Part shown: one piece after another, positions 18,489-27,979 of the stretch | How the letters are laid out: each line of letters starts with the position of its first letter | How positions within the stretch are numbered: position 1 is the first letter of the stretch | Source of the DNA: an uncultured Muribaculaceae bacterium | GTDB taxonomy: Bacteria > Bacteroidota > Bacteroidia > Bacteroidales > Muribaculaceae | Direction: 5' to 3' | DNA: 64,000 nucleotides | Assembly: GCA_910577315.1 (NCBI GenBank) | Contig: CAJTME010000005.1 | Span: forward strand, 31,709 to 95,708 | Notes under the pieces: model-generated | Database searches by the model: none | What the model was told of the DNA's origin: nothing | What the model saw: the letters and a program-made list of their open reading frames with translations, nothing else | Made by a program: the position numbers and the translations under genes

Positions 18489-20321
18489 TCAAAGCACTTT
18501 TACCGACACAGAATCGCCCGGCAGGAAGCGGACAATGTACAGGCACTGGTTCACGAGACCGTCAGGACGGGTTATACTTCCGTCGGAATCGTTGCCCATG
18601 CTGTTGTCGAACAGGAACGATGACTGCAAGCCTCGGAAAATCGGCTGACCGGTGGGGAGGAACTCGGCTTCGTTGGCATTGATGTCGGTGAGGAGATAGC
18701 GGGCTATGTCGTAACCGAGCAATGCCTGGGAGGGGACCTGTTCCATAGGAGCGGCGCCATACTCGCGCTCAAATTCCTCAAGGAAACGATGGGTGGCCTC
18801 ATCACGCTCGTCACAGTAGAAGCGCGAATAGATTGTGGCGTTCAGACGGTGCAGATTTTCGGCGGCATCACCTCGGAAAGTGGTCCAGTCGGGATAGCCG
18901 AAAAGAGCGACATCGTCTGCCACAGCAAATTCATCACGCAAGGTGAGAAGCGTACGGGCAAACTTATTGAATTCGCCGAGCGAGCCCGACGCGGGAATAA
19001 ACACGTATCGTGAAGCGCGGTCGAGGTCGGCTACATCGGCAACGTTGAGCATACCGTCATACACAAGCTCCATAGGCTCTATGCCTTCCGAAGCATAGCG
19101 CTCGCGGAGGTAGTTGGTGAAAGGCACCTTCTCGCCACGTCCGCCCTTCGACGCGAGGAAAACGGGAGTGTAACCCTCATAATCGGAGATAAGAGCCTCG
19201 GCAGCCTTGGCATACATAAGCTGGGCGGGAATGTAGGTCTGGAGTATCTGAGGATTGTCGATATAGGAAGTATCCTGCACTGCGCACAGATTCATGACGT
19301 ATGCGTCGAGGCCGGCTGCTCCAATCAGGGCTGCCTCGAAGGATGCATGGTCTTCGGGAGCGATGATTACATCGGCATCCTTGACATCATCCTTGGCCAT
19401 GATGGATGCAATCTCGCCAACGGAACCCTTGGTGTCGTGGAACTGAATCTTCACAGGCGAATCGCCGTTGTTGAGCGATTTCGCACCCAAGAGGAAGCCT
19501 CGGGTGAAATCAGTTGCAGAACGCGCCTGACGTCCAGGCTGTTCCTCGTCAAGCATGAGCGGCAGCAACACGGCTACAACCGTCTCGACTGAATCAACGT
19601 ACTCAGGCGTGATTTCAACGATGGGAGGGTTGACAGGGCGAAGACGGCGTTCCTCATCGGGATAGACCACGGGAGCAACCTCAGCCATTTCGGTAGTGTC
19701 GCCGGTATTGTCAATAGTTACAATCGGGGGATTGACAGGGCGCAGGCGACGCTCGGTGTCGGGAGGGGTGACAGGAGCGACGGGTTCCTCAACCTCCTGA
19801 GCCGGTTCCTCGACCTGGATTGCAGGCTGTTCGACTGGCGCGGCGGCATGCGAGGCCACGTTAGCATCCTCTTCCGATGCGGGAATAAGCAAAATGTCTC
19901 CGGCCTTCACCCCCGCATTCGCACTGGGATTGAGAGCGGCAATCTGGTCGGGGGTCACGCCAAAACGATAGGCGATGCCAAAAAGAGTCTCGTTGCGCTG
20001 CACTTTATAGTGGAGCGGACCCGTGGACTCGGTGTGAGCCTCCTCTCCATCAGAAAACACCGATGAAAATTCCCTGACTGGAAGGTAAATGGTCATTCCC
20101 ATGCGAATGCCGTCAGAAGCAGCTGGATTGGTGCGTAGAATGTCGTCACGGGTTATGCCAAGTTTCTGCGCCACGTCCATGAGCGATTCGTTTCTCTGCA
20201 CTGTATAATAGTAGTAGTCTGTGCCGTTGACCCGCTTGACAGGCAGTTCAATGGCAAAAGCGCCAAGCGATACTGCGCCCAGGGCGGCACCGAACAAGAT
20301 ATTCCGAAATGATTTTTTCAT
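18489..20321 (-). CDS. LysM / periplasmic binding-fold fusion protein
   Basis: A 610-residue exported protein. It has a signal peptide (1-23), LysM 1 near 36-80 (TVQRNESLMDVAQKLGI), LysM 2 near 103-150 (KVQRNETLFGIAYRFGV), a Pro/Glu/Val-rich linker at 155-240, then a type-1 periplasmic ligand-binding fold to the C-terminus (PVKIQFHDTKGS, DADVIIAPEDHASFEAALIG). The linker contains a tandem duplication of ERRLRPVNPPIV. The LysM modules should tether it to peptidoglycan. In other Bacteroidota such proteins are annotated as LysM or ABC substrate-binding proteins; no transporter gene is adjacent. The role is unknown. Confidence 0.88.
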   Translation of the reverse strand: MKKSFRNILFGAALGAVSLGAFAIELPVKRVNGTDYYYYTVQRNESLMDVAQKLGITRDDILRTNPAASDGIRMGMTIYLPVREFSSVFSDGEEAHTESTGPLHYKVQRNETLFGIAYRFGVTPDQIAALNPSANAGVKAGDILLIPASEEDANVASHAAAPVEQPAIQVEEPAQEVEEPVAPVTPPDTERRLRPVNPPIVTIDNTGDTTEMAEVAPVVYPDEERRLRPVNPPIVEITPEYVDSVETVVAVLLPLMLDEEQPGRQARSATDFTRGFLLGAKSLNNGDSPVKIQFHDTKGSVGEIASIMAKDDVKDADVIIAPEDHASFEAALIGAAGLDAYVMNLCAVQDTSYIDNPQILQTYIPAQLMYAKAAEALISDYEGYTPVFLASKGGRGEKVPFTNYLRERYASEGIEPMELVYDGMLNVADVADLDRASRYVFIPASGSLGEFNKFARTLLTLRDEFAVADDVALFGYPDWTTFRGDAAENLHRLNATIYSRFYCDERDEATHRFLEEFEREYGAAPMEQVPSQALLGYDIARYLLTDINANEAEFLPTGQPIFRGLQSSFLFDNSMGNDSDGSITRPDGLVNQCLYIVRFLPGDSVSVKVL

Positions 20322-20343
20322 CTTCGTAAAGGATAATTGTTTG

Positions 20344-20375
20344 CAAAGATAGTAAATTTAATTCAAAAGTCGCAA
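20344..20375 (-). promoter_or_regulatory. Promoter of the LysM-barrel-dnaB operon
   Basis: On the minus strand TATCTTTG (plus 20344-20351) is preceded by TTG (plus 20373-20375) at a 21-base spacing, a good Bacteroidota promoter 23 bases before the start codon. Confidence 0.55.
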
Positions 20376-20404
20376 TTTCCTATATAAAAGACTTCCGACA
20401 AATG

Positions 20405-20447
20405 ACAATCGCCATCCTGCAAAACATCGTTGCGGGACGGCGATTGT
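20405..20447 (-). terminator. Hairpin after nhaA
   Basis: ACAATCGCCATCCTGC at 20405-20420 pairs with 20432-20447 over a 16-base stem with two imperfect positions and an 11-base loop. It lies just beyond the nhaA stop. No clear U run follows, so termination is probable but not certain. Confidence 0.5.
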
Positions 20448-20473
20448 GTTGTGTATATCGTCAACAGCGGATG

Positions 20474-21838
20474 TCAGGCATTCGCATCACCTTTCGGAAG
20501 GGTGTAGTGCAGCCAGATATAGCCGAGGACACCCGAGAGCACGGAGCCAATCACGATGCCGAGTTTGGCATGGTTGAGCAAATCGTGCATGTGGGCGCTG
20601 GCACCGCCGAACGACAGCGTTGCGATGAATATCGAGACTGTGAATCCGATACCGCCGAGCATCGACACCGATGCGAGCATCGACCAGGTGGAGTTGGCCG
20701 GCATGGGAGCGAGCTTGAGCTTGATGGCAAGCCACGAGAACGAGAAGATACCGACGAATTTGCCGACGAGCAAGCCGCAGATGATAGCCAGCGATACGCC
20801 TTCGAAAGCTGACACAGGCTCCATGTCGAGGAGGTAGATGCCGGCATTGGCAAAGGCAAAAAGAGGGATGATGAAGTAGTTGACCAAGGGGTGAAGATTG
20901 TCTTCAAGCTCCTGCAAGGGCGAGATGACCTTGTCTGAGGCATGCTCGACTTCCTTGAGCCAGTTCATCTGTTCGGGGGTGAGGATGGTTCGCTTGGAAA
21001 GGGCCTCCTCGCCTTCGGCCACGGTGAAATGATCCATCGACTTCTTGATCATCTTGATGTATTTCATCGGTTCGAACACGGGCTTGGCGGGAACGGTGAA
21101 GGCCACCAGCACACCCGCAATGGTGGGATGGATGCCAGAGTTGAGGAAAAGGAACCACACCACGGCGCCAAGCACGAAATAGAATCCTTTGCTCTGTATG
21201 CTCATCACCCCGCCGAGGGCAAGGATTGCAAGGAATCCAGCGGCCACGAGCAGATAGACAAGCTCGATGTTCGACGAATAGCAGGTGGCGATGACAATGA
21301 TGCCGCCGATGTCATCGGCCACGGCAAGAGTGGTGAGGAATATTTTAAGTGACACCGGCACACGGCTGCCGAGCATGGCGAGAACACCTATCGAGAAAGC
21401 GATGTCGGTGGCCATGGGGATGGCCGCACCCCCGCTGTAATCGGTGCCGGCGCTGAACCATGAGAATATTAGCACCGGCATAACCATGCCGCCTATTGCG
21501 CCGATAATCGGGAGCAGGGCCTTGCGGAACGAAGAAAGTTCGCCAACGAGTACCTCGCGCTTGATCTCAAGACCAATCGAGAAGAAGAAAATGGCCATGA
21601 GCGCATCGTTGATGAACGCAAGGAGGTTCATCGGATGGCCTCCGTGGCTGAACACGTTGAAATCGCCTATCTGGAGCCGCACTGGCTGGGTCCAGAAGTC
21701 AAGGTAATAGCCGCTGAGCGCAGGAACATTCACCACAATGAGCGCGAGGGTGGTCGCCACAATGAGGATGTTGCTGCCGGTTGCATGGCGGCGGATGGCC
21801 TGTTGGGCCGCGTAGAAAATGTTGTTGTTATTGCTCAT
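20474..21838 (-). CDS. nhaA: Na+/H+ antiporter NhaA
   Basis: Inner-membrane antiporter that expels Na+ in exchange for protons. The start at 21838 gives MSNNNNIFYAAQQAIRR and 454 residues; an ATG 39 bases upstream is less likely. The ion-binding aspartate pair is present in TLAVADDIGGIIVIAT, together with ATDIAFSIGVLAML and FFFSIGLEIKREVLVGE. An extra hydrophilic segment before the last helices is longer than in E. coli NhaA, as in other Bacteroidota homologues. It begins 31 bases after lepA and is probably in the same transcript. Confidence 0.95.
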   Translation of the reverse strand: MSNNNNIFYAAQQAIRRHATGSNILIVATTLALIVVNVPALSGYYLDFWTQPVRLQIGDFNVFSHGGHPMNLLAFINDALMAIFFFSIGLEIKREVLVGELSSFRKALLPIIGAIGGMVMPVLIFSWFSAGTDYSGGAAIPMATDIAFSIGVLAMLGSRVPVSLKIFLTTLAVADDIGGIIVIATCYSSNIELVYLLVAAGFLAILALGGVMSIQSKGFYFVLGAVVWFLFLNSGIHPTIAGVLVAFTVPAKPVFEPMKYIKMIKKSMDHFTVAEGEEALSKRTILTPEQMNWLKEVEHASDKVISPLQELEDNLHPLVNYFIIPLFAFANAGIYLLDMEPVSAFEGVSLAIICGLLVGKFVGIFSFSWLAIKLKLAPMPANSTWSMLASVSMLGGIGFTVSIFIATLSFGGASAHMHDLLNHAKLGIVIGSVLSGVLGYIWLHYTLPKGDANA

Positions 21839-21869
21839 GACAGTTGTTTTAGAGCGTGTTTGGTGGGGA

Positions 21870-23660
21870 TTAGTCAAGTTTGAGGACTGCGAGGAAAGCT
21901 TTCTGCGGCACTTCTACAGAACCGATCTGCTTCATGCGTTTCTTGCCCTTCTTCTGTTTCTCGAGCAGCTTGCGCTTTCGGGAAATATCGCCGCCGTAAC
22001 ACTTGGCCGTCACGTCCTTACGAACGGCCTTGACAGTCTCACGCGCAATGATTTTTGCCCCGATGGCAGCCTGGATGGCTATGTCGAACTGCTGGCGAGG
22101 AATAAGTTCCTTGAGTTTCTCGCACATGCGGCGCCCGAACGTAAGGGCATTGTCGGCATGGGTGAGTGTGGAAAGTGCGTCGACGCTTTCACCGTTGAGA
22201 AGTATGTCAAGCTTGACAAGCTTCGACTCGCGGAAACCGTGAATATGGTAGTCGAACGAGGCGTACCCTTTCGATATGCTCTTGAGTTTGTCGTAGAAAT
22301 CAATTACGATTTCGCCGAGGGGCATATCGAAGGTCAGTTCCATGCGGTGACCACCCGAGATATATTCCTGTTTAACGAGCTCGCCGCGCTTGCCGAGGCA
22401 GAGGGTCATGATGGGGCCGATGAATTCGGGGGTGGTGATGACGCTGGCGCGGATATACGGTTCCTCGATATGGTCGATGAGGGTGACATCTGGCAAACCC
22501 GACGGGTTGTGCACTTCGGTCATGTTACCCTTTTTGTCATAGACGCGGTACGACACGTTGGGGACGGTTGTGATTACGTCCATGTCGAATTCGCGGCCAA
22601 GGCGCTCCTGAATTATCTCCATATGGAGCAACCCGAGGAAGCCGCAGCGGAAACCGAAGCCCAGCGCGGCAGATGATTCGGGCGAGAATGTGAGCGAGGC
22701 ATCGTTGAGCTGAAGTTTCTCCAGCGAGGCGCGCAGGTTCTCGAAATCTTCCGTTTCGATGGGATACACACCAGCAAACACCATGGGCTTGACTTCCTGG
22801 AAACCCTTGATGGCCTCGGCACAGGGACGGTCGACGTGGGTGATGGTGTCGCCCACCTTCACCTCGCGCGAGTTCTTTATGCCCGAGATGATATAGCCCA
22901 CGTTGCCGGCTGAAAGCTCCTTACGGGGCGACAGGTCAAGCTTCAACACACCAATTTCGTCGGCATGATATTCCTTGCCGGTGGCCACGAACTTCACGAA
23001 GTCGTTGGTGCGGATGGTTCCGTTCTGTATCTTGAAATATGCGATGATTCCGCGGAAGGGGTTGAACACCGAGTCAAAGATAAGGGCCTCGAGCGGCGCA
23101 TCGGGATCGCCCTTTGGGGCCGGGATGCGCTCGATGATGGCGTCAAGAATATCGGGGATACCCATGCCGGTCTTGCCGCTGGCGCGGATTATGTCGTCAT
23201 GGTCGCAGCCCAGCAGTTCAACAATCTGGTCAGCGACTTCCTCGGGGTTTGCCGAGTCGAGGTCGCATTTGTTCAGCACAGGAATAATCTCGAGGTCATT
23301 GTCGATGGCCATATAGAGATTGGAAATTGTCTGCGCCTGGATGCCCTGGGTGGCGTCCACGATGAGCAACGCACCCTCGCATGCAGCGATTGAGCGCGAC
23401 ACCTCATAGGAAAAGTCGACGTGGCCCGGAGTGTCAATCAGGTTGAGCGTGAATTTCTCGCCACCGTGGGCATACTCCATCTGGATGGCATGGCTCTTGA
23501 TGGTGATGCCGCGTTCGCGCTCGAGATCCATGTCGTCGAGCACCTGGGCCTCCATGTCCTTGGCCGAGATGGTATTGGTGTATTCAAGCAGGCGGTCGGC
23601 CAAAGTCGACTTGCCGTGGTCGATATGTGCAATTATACAGAAGTTGCGAATATTTTTCAT
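21870..23660 (-). CDS. lepA: Elongation factor 4 (LepA)
   Basis: Translational GTPase that acts on stalled or mistranslocated ribosomes and in initiation and assembly. G1 AHIDHGKST is at 11-19, G3 is DTPGHVDF and G4 NKCD. The LepA-specific C-terminal domain ends with YGGDISRKRKLLEKQKKGKK, the family hallmark. At 596 residues it is complete. It has its own promoter box and leads into nhaA. Confidence 0.97.
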   Translation of the reverse strand: MKNIRNFCIIAHIDHGKSTLADRLLEYTNTISAKDMEAQVLDDMDLERERGITIKSHAIQMEYAHGGEKFTLNLIDTPGHVDFSYEVSRSIAACEGALLIVDATQGIQAQTISNLYMAIDNDLEIIPVLNKCDLDSANPEEVADQIVELLGCDHDDIIRASGKTGMGIPDILDAIIERIPAPKGDPDAPLEALIFDSVFNPFRGIIAYFKIQNGTIRTNDFVKFVATGKEYHADEIGVLKLDLSPRKELSAGNVGYIISGIKNSREVKVGDTITHVDRPCAEAIKGFQEVKPMVFAGVYPIETEDFENLRASLEKLQLNDASLTFSPESSAALGFGFRCGFLGLLHMEIIQERLGREFDMDVITTVPNVSYRVYDKKGNMTEVHNPSGLPDVTLIDHIEEPYIRASVITTPEFIGPIMTLCLGKRGELVKQEYISGGHRMELTFDMPLGEIVIDFYDKLKSISKGYASFDYHIHGFRESKLVKLDILLNGESVDALSTLTHADNALTFGRRMCEKLKELIPRQQFDIAIQAAIGAKIIARETVKAVRKDVTAKCYGGDISRKRKLLEKQKKGKKRMKQIGSVEVPQKAFLAVLKLD

Positions 23661-23680
23661 TCCGATTTCAAATAATCGAC

Positions 23681-23688
23681 AAAGTTAC
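23681..23688 (-). promoter_or_regulatory. -7 box upstream of lepA
   Basis: TAACTTTG on the minus strand (plus CAAAGTTA) ends 21 bases before the lepA ATG. A -33 box is not obvious in the A-rich run beyond it. Confidence 0.5.
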
Positions 23689-23721
23689 GAAAAAAAAGTG
23701 AGACTACTAACCTCGGACCGT

Positions 23722-23772
23722 AACTCCAAATGCCTAATTCCAAATTCCTAATTTCTAATTCCTAATTCCCTC
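23722..23772. repeat. Degenerate CTAATTCC tandem repeat
   Basis: Five loose copies of CTAATTCC/CCTAATTT occur between the lepA promoter and the 3' end of the FAD dehydrogenase gene, overlapping the last few codons of that gene (ELGIRN and stop). It belongs to the same class of A/T-rich intergenic repeat seen near folP. Confidence 0.65.
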
Positions 23773-25310
23773 GCCGTGTTTATTCCGTCGATTGCCGCCG
23801 ATACTATTCCGCCGGCATATCCGGCGCCCTCTCCGACTGGATAAAGGCCTTCAATCTCCACATGGCGACGGGTGGCGTTGTCGCGGGGAATACGCACCGG
23901 TGCCGACGTGCGCGTCTCGTCACCGATGAGAGCCGCCTCGGAAGTAAGGAATCCCCGGGCCTTGCGTCCAAATTCGGCCAGGCCTTTTTGCAGGCGCGTG
24001 GCTATGAACGGTGGCAGAATCTGGTCGATGCGTCCTGACTTGACGCCTGGGGCATAAGATGACTGGGGGAGCGACTTGCTGGGACGCGAAGCCACAAAGT
24101 CGGTCATGCGCTGGGCCGGGGCAGTCTGGGTCTGACCGGCTGCCTCAAAAAATGCCGTCTCGATGTCCTGCTGGAAGTGCATCATCTTCAACGGACCGAA
24201 TTTATCATATTCGGGCAAATCCTCGGGCAAGACTTCAACGACCATTCCTGAATTGGCCCAGCGGGTGCCGCGGTTTGACGGCGACATGCCGTTGACAACA
24301 AGCTGTCCGGGTTCGCTGGCAGCCGGAATTATGACTCCACCCGGGCACATGCAGAACGAATACACCGCGCGCCCGTCGACACGTGTCAGCATGGAATACT
24401 CAGCTGCGGGAAGGTATTTGCCACGTCCGCGGGGGGAGTGGTACTGAATTTGGTCGATGAGCTGCTGGGGATGTTCAAGGCGGACGCCCACAGCTATACC
24501 TTTGGGCTCCATGGCGACGTTGCGTTCGAGCAACATACGGTAGACATCGCGGGCCGAATGGCCTGTGGCCAGTATGACGGGACCTCGGTATTCGCTGCCG
24601 TCGGCCGTAACCACACCTTCGACGCGATTGCCATCACTATTCATGACAAGGTCGGTGACGCGGCATCCGAACCGAACCTCGCCGCCGTGGTCTATGATTG
24701 TCTGGCGCATGGCCTTGATGATTACGGGCAGTCGGTCGGTGCCTATATGTGGATGCGCGTCGATAAGGATGTCGTCGCTGGCACCGTGGGCGTGGAAAAT
24801 CTGGAGCACTTTATTGACGGGGCCGCGTTTTGTGCTGCGGGTGTATAGCTTCCCGTCAGAGAAAGCTCCTGCCCCACCCTCGCCGAAGCAGTAGTTCGAG
24901 TCGGGGTCGACGATTCCCTCGCGGCTGATGGCTGCCATGTCGCGGCGCCGGGCATCGACGTCCTTGCCGCGTTCGAGCACGATTGGCTTACGGCCAAGTT
25001 CGATAAGCTCGAGAGCGGCGAACAGTCCTGCAGGGCCTGCGCCCACGATTATCACAGGCTCCGCGCCGCTCACATCGGGATATTGCACCGGCTCATAACG
25101 GCGGTAGGATTCTTCCACCTCATCTATATGGAGCTGGATGGTGAGGTTGACCATTACCCTGCGCTGGCGGGCGTCAATCGAGCGACGGAGGATGTCGACG
25201 CGGCGTATACGGTTTGCGTCGATGTCGAGGGCGGTAGATGCCGCCACCGCGAGGCGGGTTGGCTCGCCGGCCACTTCAGGAGCGAGGCGAAGTTGTATCT
25301 GTTGGAGCAT
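23748..25310 (-). CDS. FAD-dependent dehydrogenase (COG2509-like)
   Basis: Cytoplasmic flavoprotein of unknown substrate. A small N-terminal domain (residues 1-75, RRVDILRRSIDARQR) is followed by an FAD Rossmann site GAGPAG at 90-95, then FGEGGAGAFSDGKLYTR and a C-terminal GEGAGYAGGIVSAAIDG, all typical of the uncharacterised FAD-dependent dehydrogenase family. It is full length at 520 residues. The start lies 35 bases inside the upstream MATE gene, but the beginning MLQQIQLRLAPEV aligns with the family start, so the overlap appears real. Confidence 0.9.
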   Translation of the reverse strand: MLQQIQLRLAPEVAGEPTRLAVAASTALDIDANRIRRVDILRRSIDARQRRVMVNLTIQLHIDEVEESYRRYEPVQYPDVSGAEPVIIVGAGPAGLFAALELIELGRKPIVLERGKDVDARRRDMAAISREGIVDPDSNYCFGEGGAGAFSDGKLYTRSTKRGPVNKVLQIFHAHGASDDILIDAHPHIGTDRLPVIIKAMRQTIIDHGGEVRFGCRVTDLVMNSDGNRVEGVVTADGSEYRGPVILATGHSARDVYRMLLERNVAMEPKGIAVGVRLEHPQQLIDQIQYHSPRGRGKYLPAAEYSMLTRVDGRAVYSFCMCPGGVIIPAASEPGQLVVNGMSPSNRGTRWANSGMVVEVLPEDLPEYDKFGPLKMMHFQQDIETAFFEAAGQTQTAPAQRMTDFVASRPSKSLPQSSYAPGVKSGRIDQILPPFIATRLQKGLAEFGRKARGFLTSEAALIGDETRTSAPVRIPRDNATRRHVEIEGLYPVGEGAGYAGGIVSAAIDGINTARELGIRN

Positions 25311-26703
25311 TTTGTGACGAATTGAACATTTTTTTGAACTTGCGGTTCATGACCACCATGGTCACCACCGCGAGGACGAAAGCGAGGAAGTCGCTGACGC
25401 TCATCGAGGCCCATACGCCGTTGATGCCGAATTTCGGCGGCAGTATCCACAGCAGGGGAACAAGGAAAATGAGCTGGCGTGTCAGCGACAGGAATATCGA
25501 CATTTTGGGATGGCCGATACTCTGGAAGTAGTTCTGTATGACTATCTGCGCTCCGACCACGGGATATATGAGGAAGTAGATGTGAAATCCGGCGCGGGCA
25601 ATGTCAATCATGGCCCGGTCGGTGGTGAACATCGAGCTTATCGCATCGGGGAACACCTGGGTGGCAATCCAGCCTAGTGTGGTGATGCCCACGCCTATCC
25701 AGATGCCCTTGCGCAGGGTCTCGACGACGCGGTTCCAGCGGCGCGCGCCATAGTTATATCCCAAAATCGGCTGCATGCCCTGGGTGACGCCAAACACAAT
25801 CATCACGAAAAACATGGTGGTGCGGTTGATTATGCCGTAAGAACCCACGGCGATGTTTCCCTGGTCGCCGGCCACGTCGAGAATCGACTTATTGAGGAAC
25901 ACGACAACGAAGCATGCCGTGGCGTTCATGAGGAAGGGCGACAGGCCAATCGAGTATATTCGCTTGATGAGTCCGGGCGCAAACCAGGATTGGCGAACGT
26001 CAAAATGGACATAGCTTTTTTTCGACATGAAGTGGGCCAGCACCCAGATGAACGCGCAGCCCTGGGCGCAGATGGTGGCGATGGCGGCTCCGCGTATGCC
26101 CCATTTGAACGAGAAAATGAATATCGGCGCCAGAATAACGTTGACGGCCACGGAAAGCAGGGCTGAAATCATGGCTTTCTTGGGATAGCCGGTGGCTCGC
26201 ATAAGGTTGTTGAGGCCGATGAAAATGTATGATACCGGTGTGCCGAGCAATATCACTTTCATAAATTCCCGGGCATACGGAATGGTCTCGGCTGTGGCGC
26301 CGAAGAAGTAGAGGATGTCGTCAAGAAACAGATAGGCCAGTCCGCCAAACACCACCGAGTGTATCAAACACAGGGTCATGACATTGTTGACCACGTCTGT
26401 CGCGCGGCCGAGAGCCTTCTGCCCCAGGAAAATCGACGAAATTGTGGCGCCGCCCACAGCGATGAGCGTGCAGAAGCCTATGACGAGGTTCATCAGGGGG
26501 AAGGTGATGGCCAGGCCGGATATGGCCATGGGGCCGACGCCGCGTCCTATAAACACCGAGTCAATGATGTTGTAGAGCGAGGTGGCGACCGCGGCTATGA
26601 TGGCCGGGATGGAATATTGGGCCAGCAACCGGCCGATGGAGTTGGTGCCGAGAGTGAGCTGTGACGGCGTGGATGAATTTTTCTGGGTTGAAACGGTTGA
26701 CAT
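25276..26703 (-). CDS. MATE-family efflux transporter
   Basis: Inner-membrane cation-coupled multidrug exporter, 475 residues with twelve hydrophobic segments in two similar halves (residues about 20-220 and 245-450). It includes SIPAIIAAVATSLYNIIDSVFIGRGVG, close to NorM/DinF-type MATE pumps of Bacteroidales. Substrates are unknown. It follows the DoxX-like gene by 16 bases, and its 3' end overlaps the FAD dehydrogenase start by 35 bases, so the four genes of this block are probably one operon. Confidence 0.94.
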   Translation of the reverse strand: MSTVSTQKNSSTPSQLTLGTNSIGRLLAQYSIPAIIAAVATSLYNIIDSVFIGRGVGPMAISGLAITFPLMNLVIGFCTLIAVGGATISSIFLGQKALGRATDVVNNVMTLCLIHSVVFGGLAYLFLDDILYFFGATAETIPYAREFMKVILLGTPVSYIFIGLNNLMRATGYPKKAMISALLSVAVNVILAPIFIFSFKWGIRGAAIATICAQGCAFIWVLAHFMSKKSYVHFDVRQSWFAPGLIKRIYSIGLSPFLMNATACFVVVFLNKSILDVAGDQGNIAVGSYGIINRTTMFFVMIVFGVTQGMQPILGYNYGARRWNRVVETLRKGIWIGVGITTLGWIATQVFPDAISSMFTTDRAMIDIARAGFHIYFLIYPVVGAQIVIQNYFQSIGHPKMSIFLSLTRQLIFLVPLLWILPPKFGINGVWASMSVSDFLAFVLAVVTMVVMNRKFKKMFNSSQNAPTDTTSPRS

Positions 26704-26719
26704 ATTATGTTAACAAAGT

Positions 26720-27979
26720 TCAGGCCTCTTTTTGTTTACGCGGCCACAGCCTTTTCGGCCGCAATTTCATGCGGGTGAGGGCGCTGAGGGCATACAGCAC
26801 CAACATTCCGGCGACAAACGCCCCGGCAAGCCACCAGGCCACGCGGCCATCGTCGACTACGGTCACACTGCCGAACGGATCGGGGCGGCTAAGTAAATCG
26901 GGCGATATGGTGGCGAAATTCCGCTTCCACACCACATGGCCGTCGCGCATGAACACCAACCCGGTGGCGCCGCGCACAAGTTCCTTGAGCGATGTGTCGG
27001 ATGCCGAATAGACATCATATTCAGGCCGGGCCATCTCCACCCATCGGTCGAACGAGTCGCCCGACGCGGCCACGAGCCCTATCATGGCAATGCCATGCTC
27101 GGTGGCGTATTCGTAGATTTCGTTGGCCATGCGGGTGCGCATGAGGTTGTTGAGCCCGGGCTCCACCACGGCCAGGACGAGCATCTCGCCCTTTTCCGAA
27201 GGGTCGAACAGCTCGTCGGTGACTTCGTCGTCGCCGTCAAACACGGCAAGCCCCTCGCGGGTTGCCTCGGATGCGCCGCCGGCCCGTTCCACAAAAGTCC
27301 ATGTCGAGTCGGGCAGCATGTCGAGCGTATATTCGCGGCGCTCGCCGTTTTTCTCATAAACATAGCGTTCGGCCCCCGAAGTGCCGTCGTCGGCAACCAG
27401 CGTCTTGCCCACCCCGTATGGCCGGAAATCCGCAACCGGCTGGAACTGCCAGCCAATGACGGCAAGCACGAGCCCGTAGACACACGACAGGGCGATAACG
27501 AGCCATTGCAGCCCCGGACGGTAGAGCGGCCTCGCCGCCTTGTGCCACACCAGGCAAAGCACCAGCAACGCGGTCAAGGCCACGTTCTTGAGCATGGTGG
27601 CGGTGTTTGAAATCACCAGCAGGTCACCGAAACAACCGCAGTCGGCCACGGGGTCGGCCACGGCGATATACACCGTCAGCGGCAGCATGAACAGCATCAT
27701 CACCAACCCGCATATCGGAGTGGAGCGGCGCAGGCAGCCCGTTGCGAGCAGCACGCCAATGGTGAGTTCCACCACCGAAAGCACCACTGCCCCCAGTATC
27801 ACAAGTTCATAAGGGATGAGGCGGTCGATGCCCCACACGGCCAGGTATTCGCCGATTTTATAGACGAAGCCGCGCGGATCGACGGCCTTGGCCCATCCCG
27901 AAAGGATGAACACGGCGCCTGTGAGCAGCCTGGCCGCCCACACCGACGCCACTTTCCATACTGGGGCTCCGGCGCTCAT
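26720..27979 (-). CDS. DoxX/MauE-like membrane protein with thioredoxin-like tail (BT_3928 type)
   Basis: A 419-residue protein with an N-terminal DoxX/MauE four-helix membrane domain (RLLTGAVFILSGWAKAVDP; acidic and Cys residues in VADPVADCGCFGDL), one more segment near residue 165, then a soluble domain with a thioredoxin-like layout (GEMLVLAVVEPGLN, ATGLVFMRDGHVVWKRN) but no CxxC. The CGCFG motif suggests handling of quinone-linked redox or disulfide chemistry. Bacteroides call it BT_3928 family. Its start overlaps the stop of the DUF1599 gene by four bases, a conserved pair. Confidence 0.88.
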   Translation of the reverse strand: MSAGAPVWKVASVWAARLLTGAVFILSGWAKAVDPRGFVYKIGEYLAVWGIDRLIPYELVILGAVVLSVVELTIGVLLATGCLRRSTPICGLVMMLFMLPLTVYIAVADPVADCGCFGDLLVISNTATMLKNVALTALLVLCLVWHKAARPLYRPGLQWLVIALSCVYGLVLAVIGWQFQPVADFRPYGVGKTLVADDGTSGAERYVYEKNGERREYTLDMLPDSTWTFVERAGGASEATREGLAVFDGDDEVTDELFDPSEKGEMLVLAVVEPGLNNLMRTRMANEIYEYATEHGIAMIGLVAASGDSFDRWVEMARPEYDVYSASDTSLKELVRGATGLVFMRDGHVVWKRNFATISPDLLSRPDPFGSVTVVDDGRVAWWLAGAFVAGMLVLYALSALTRMKLRPKRLWPRKQKEA

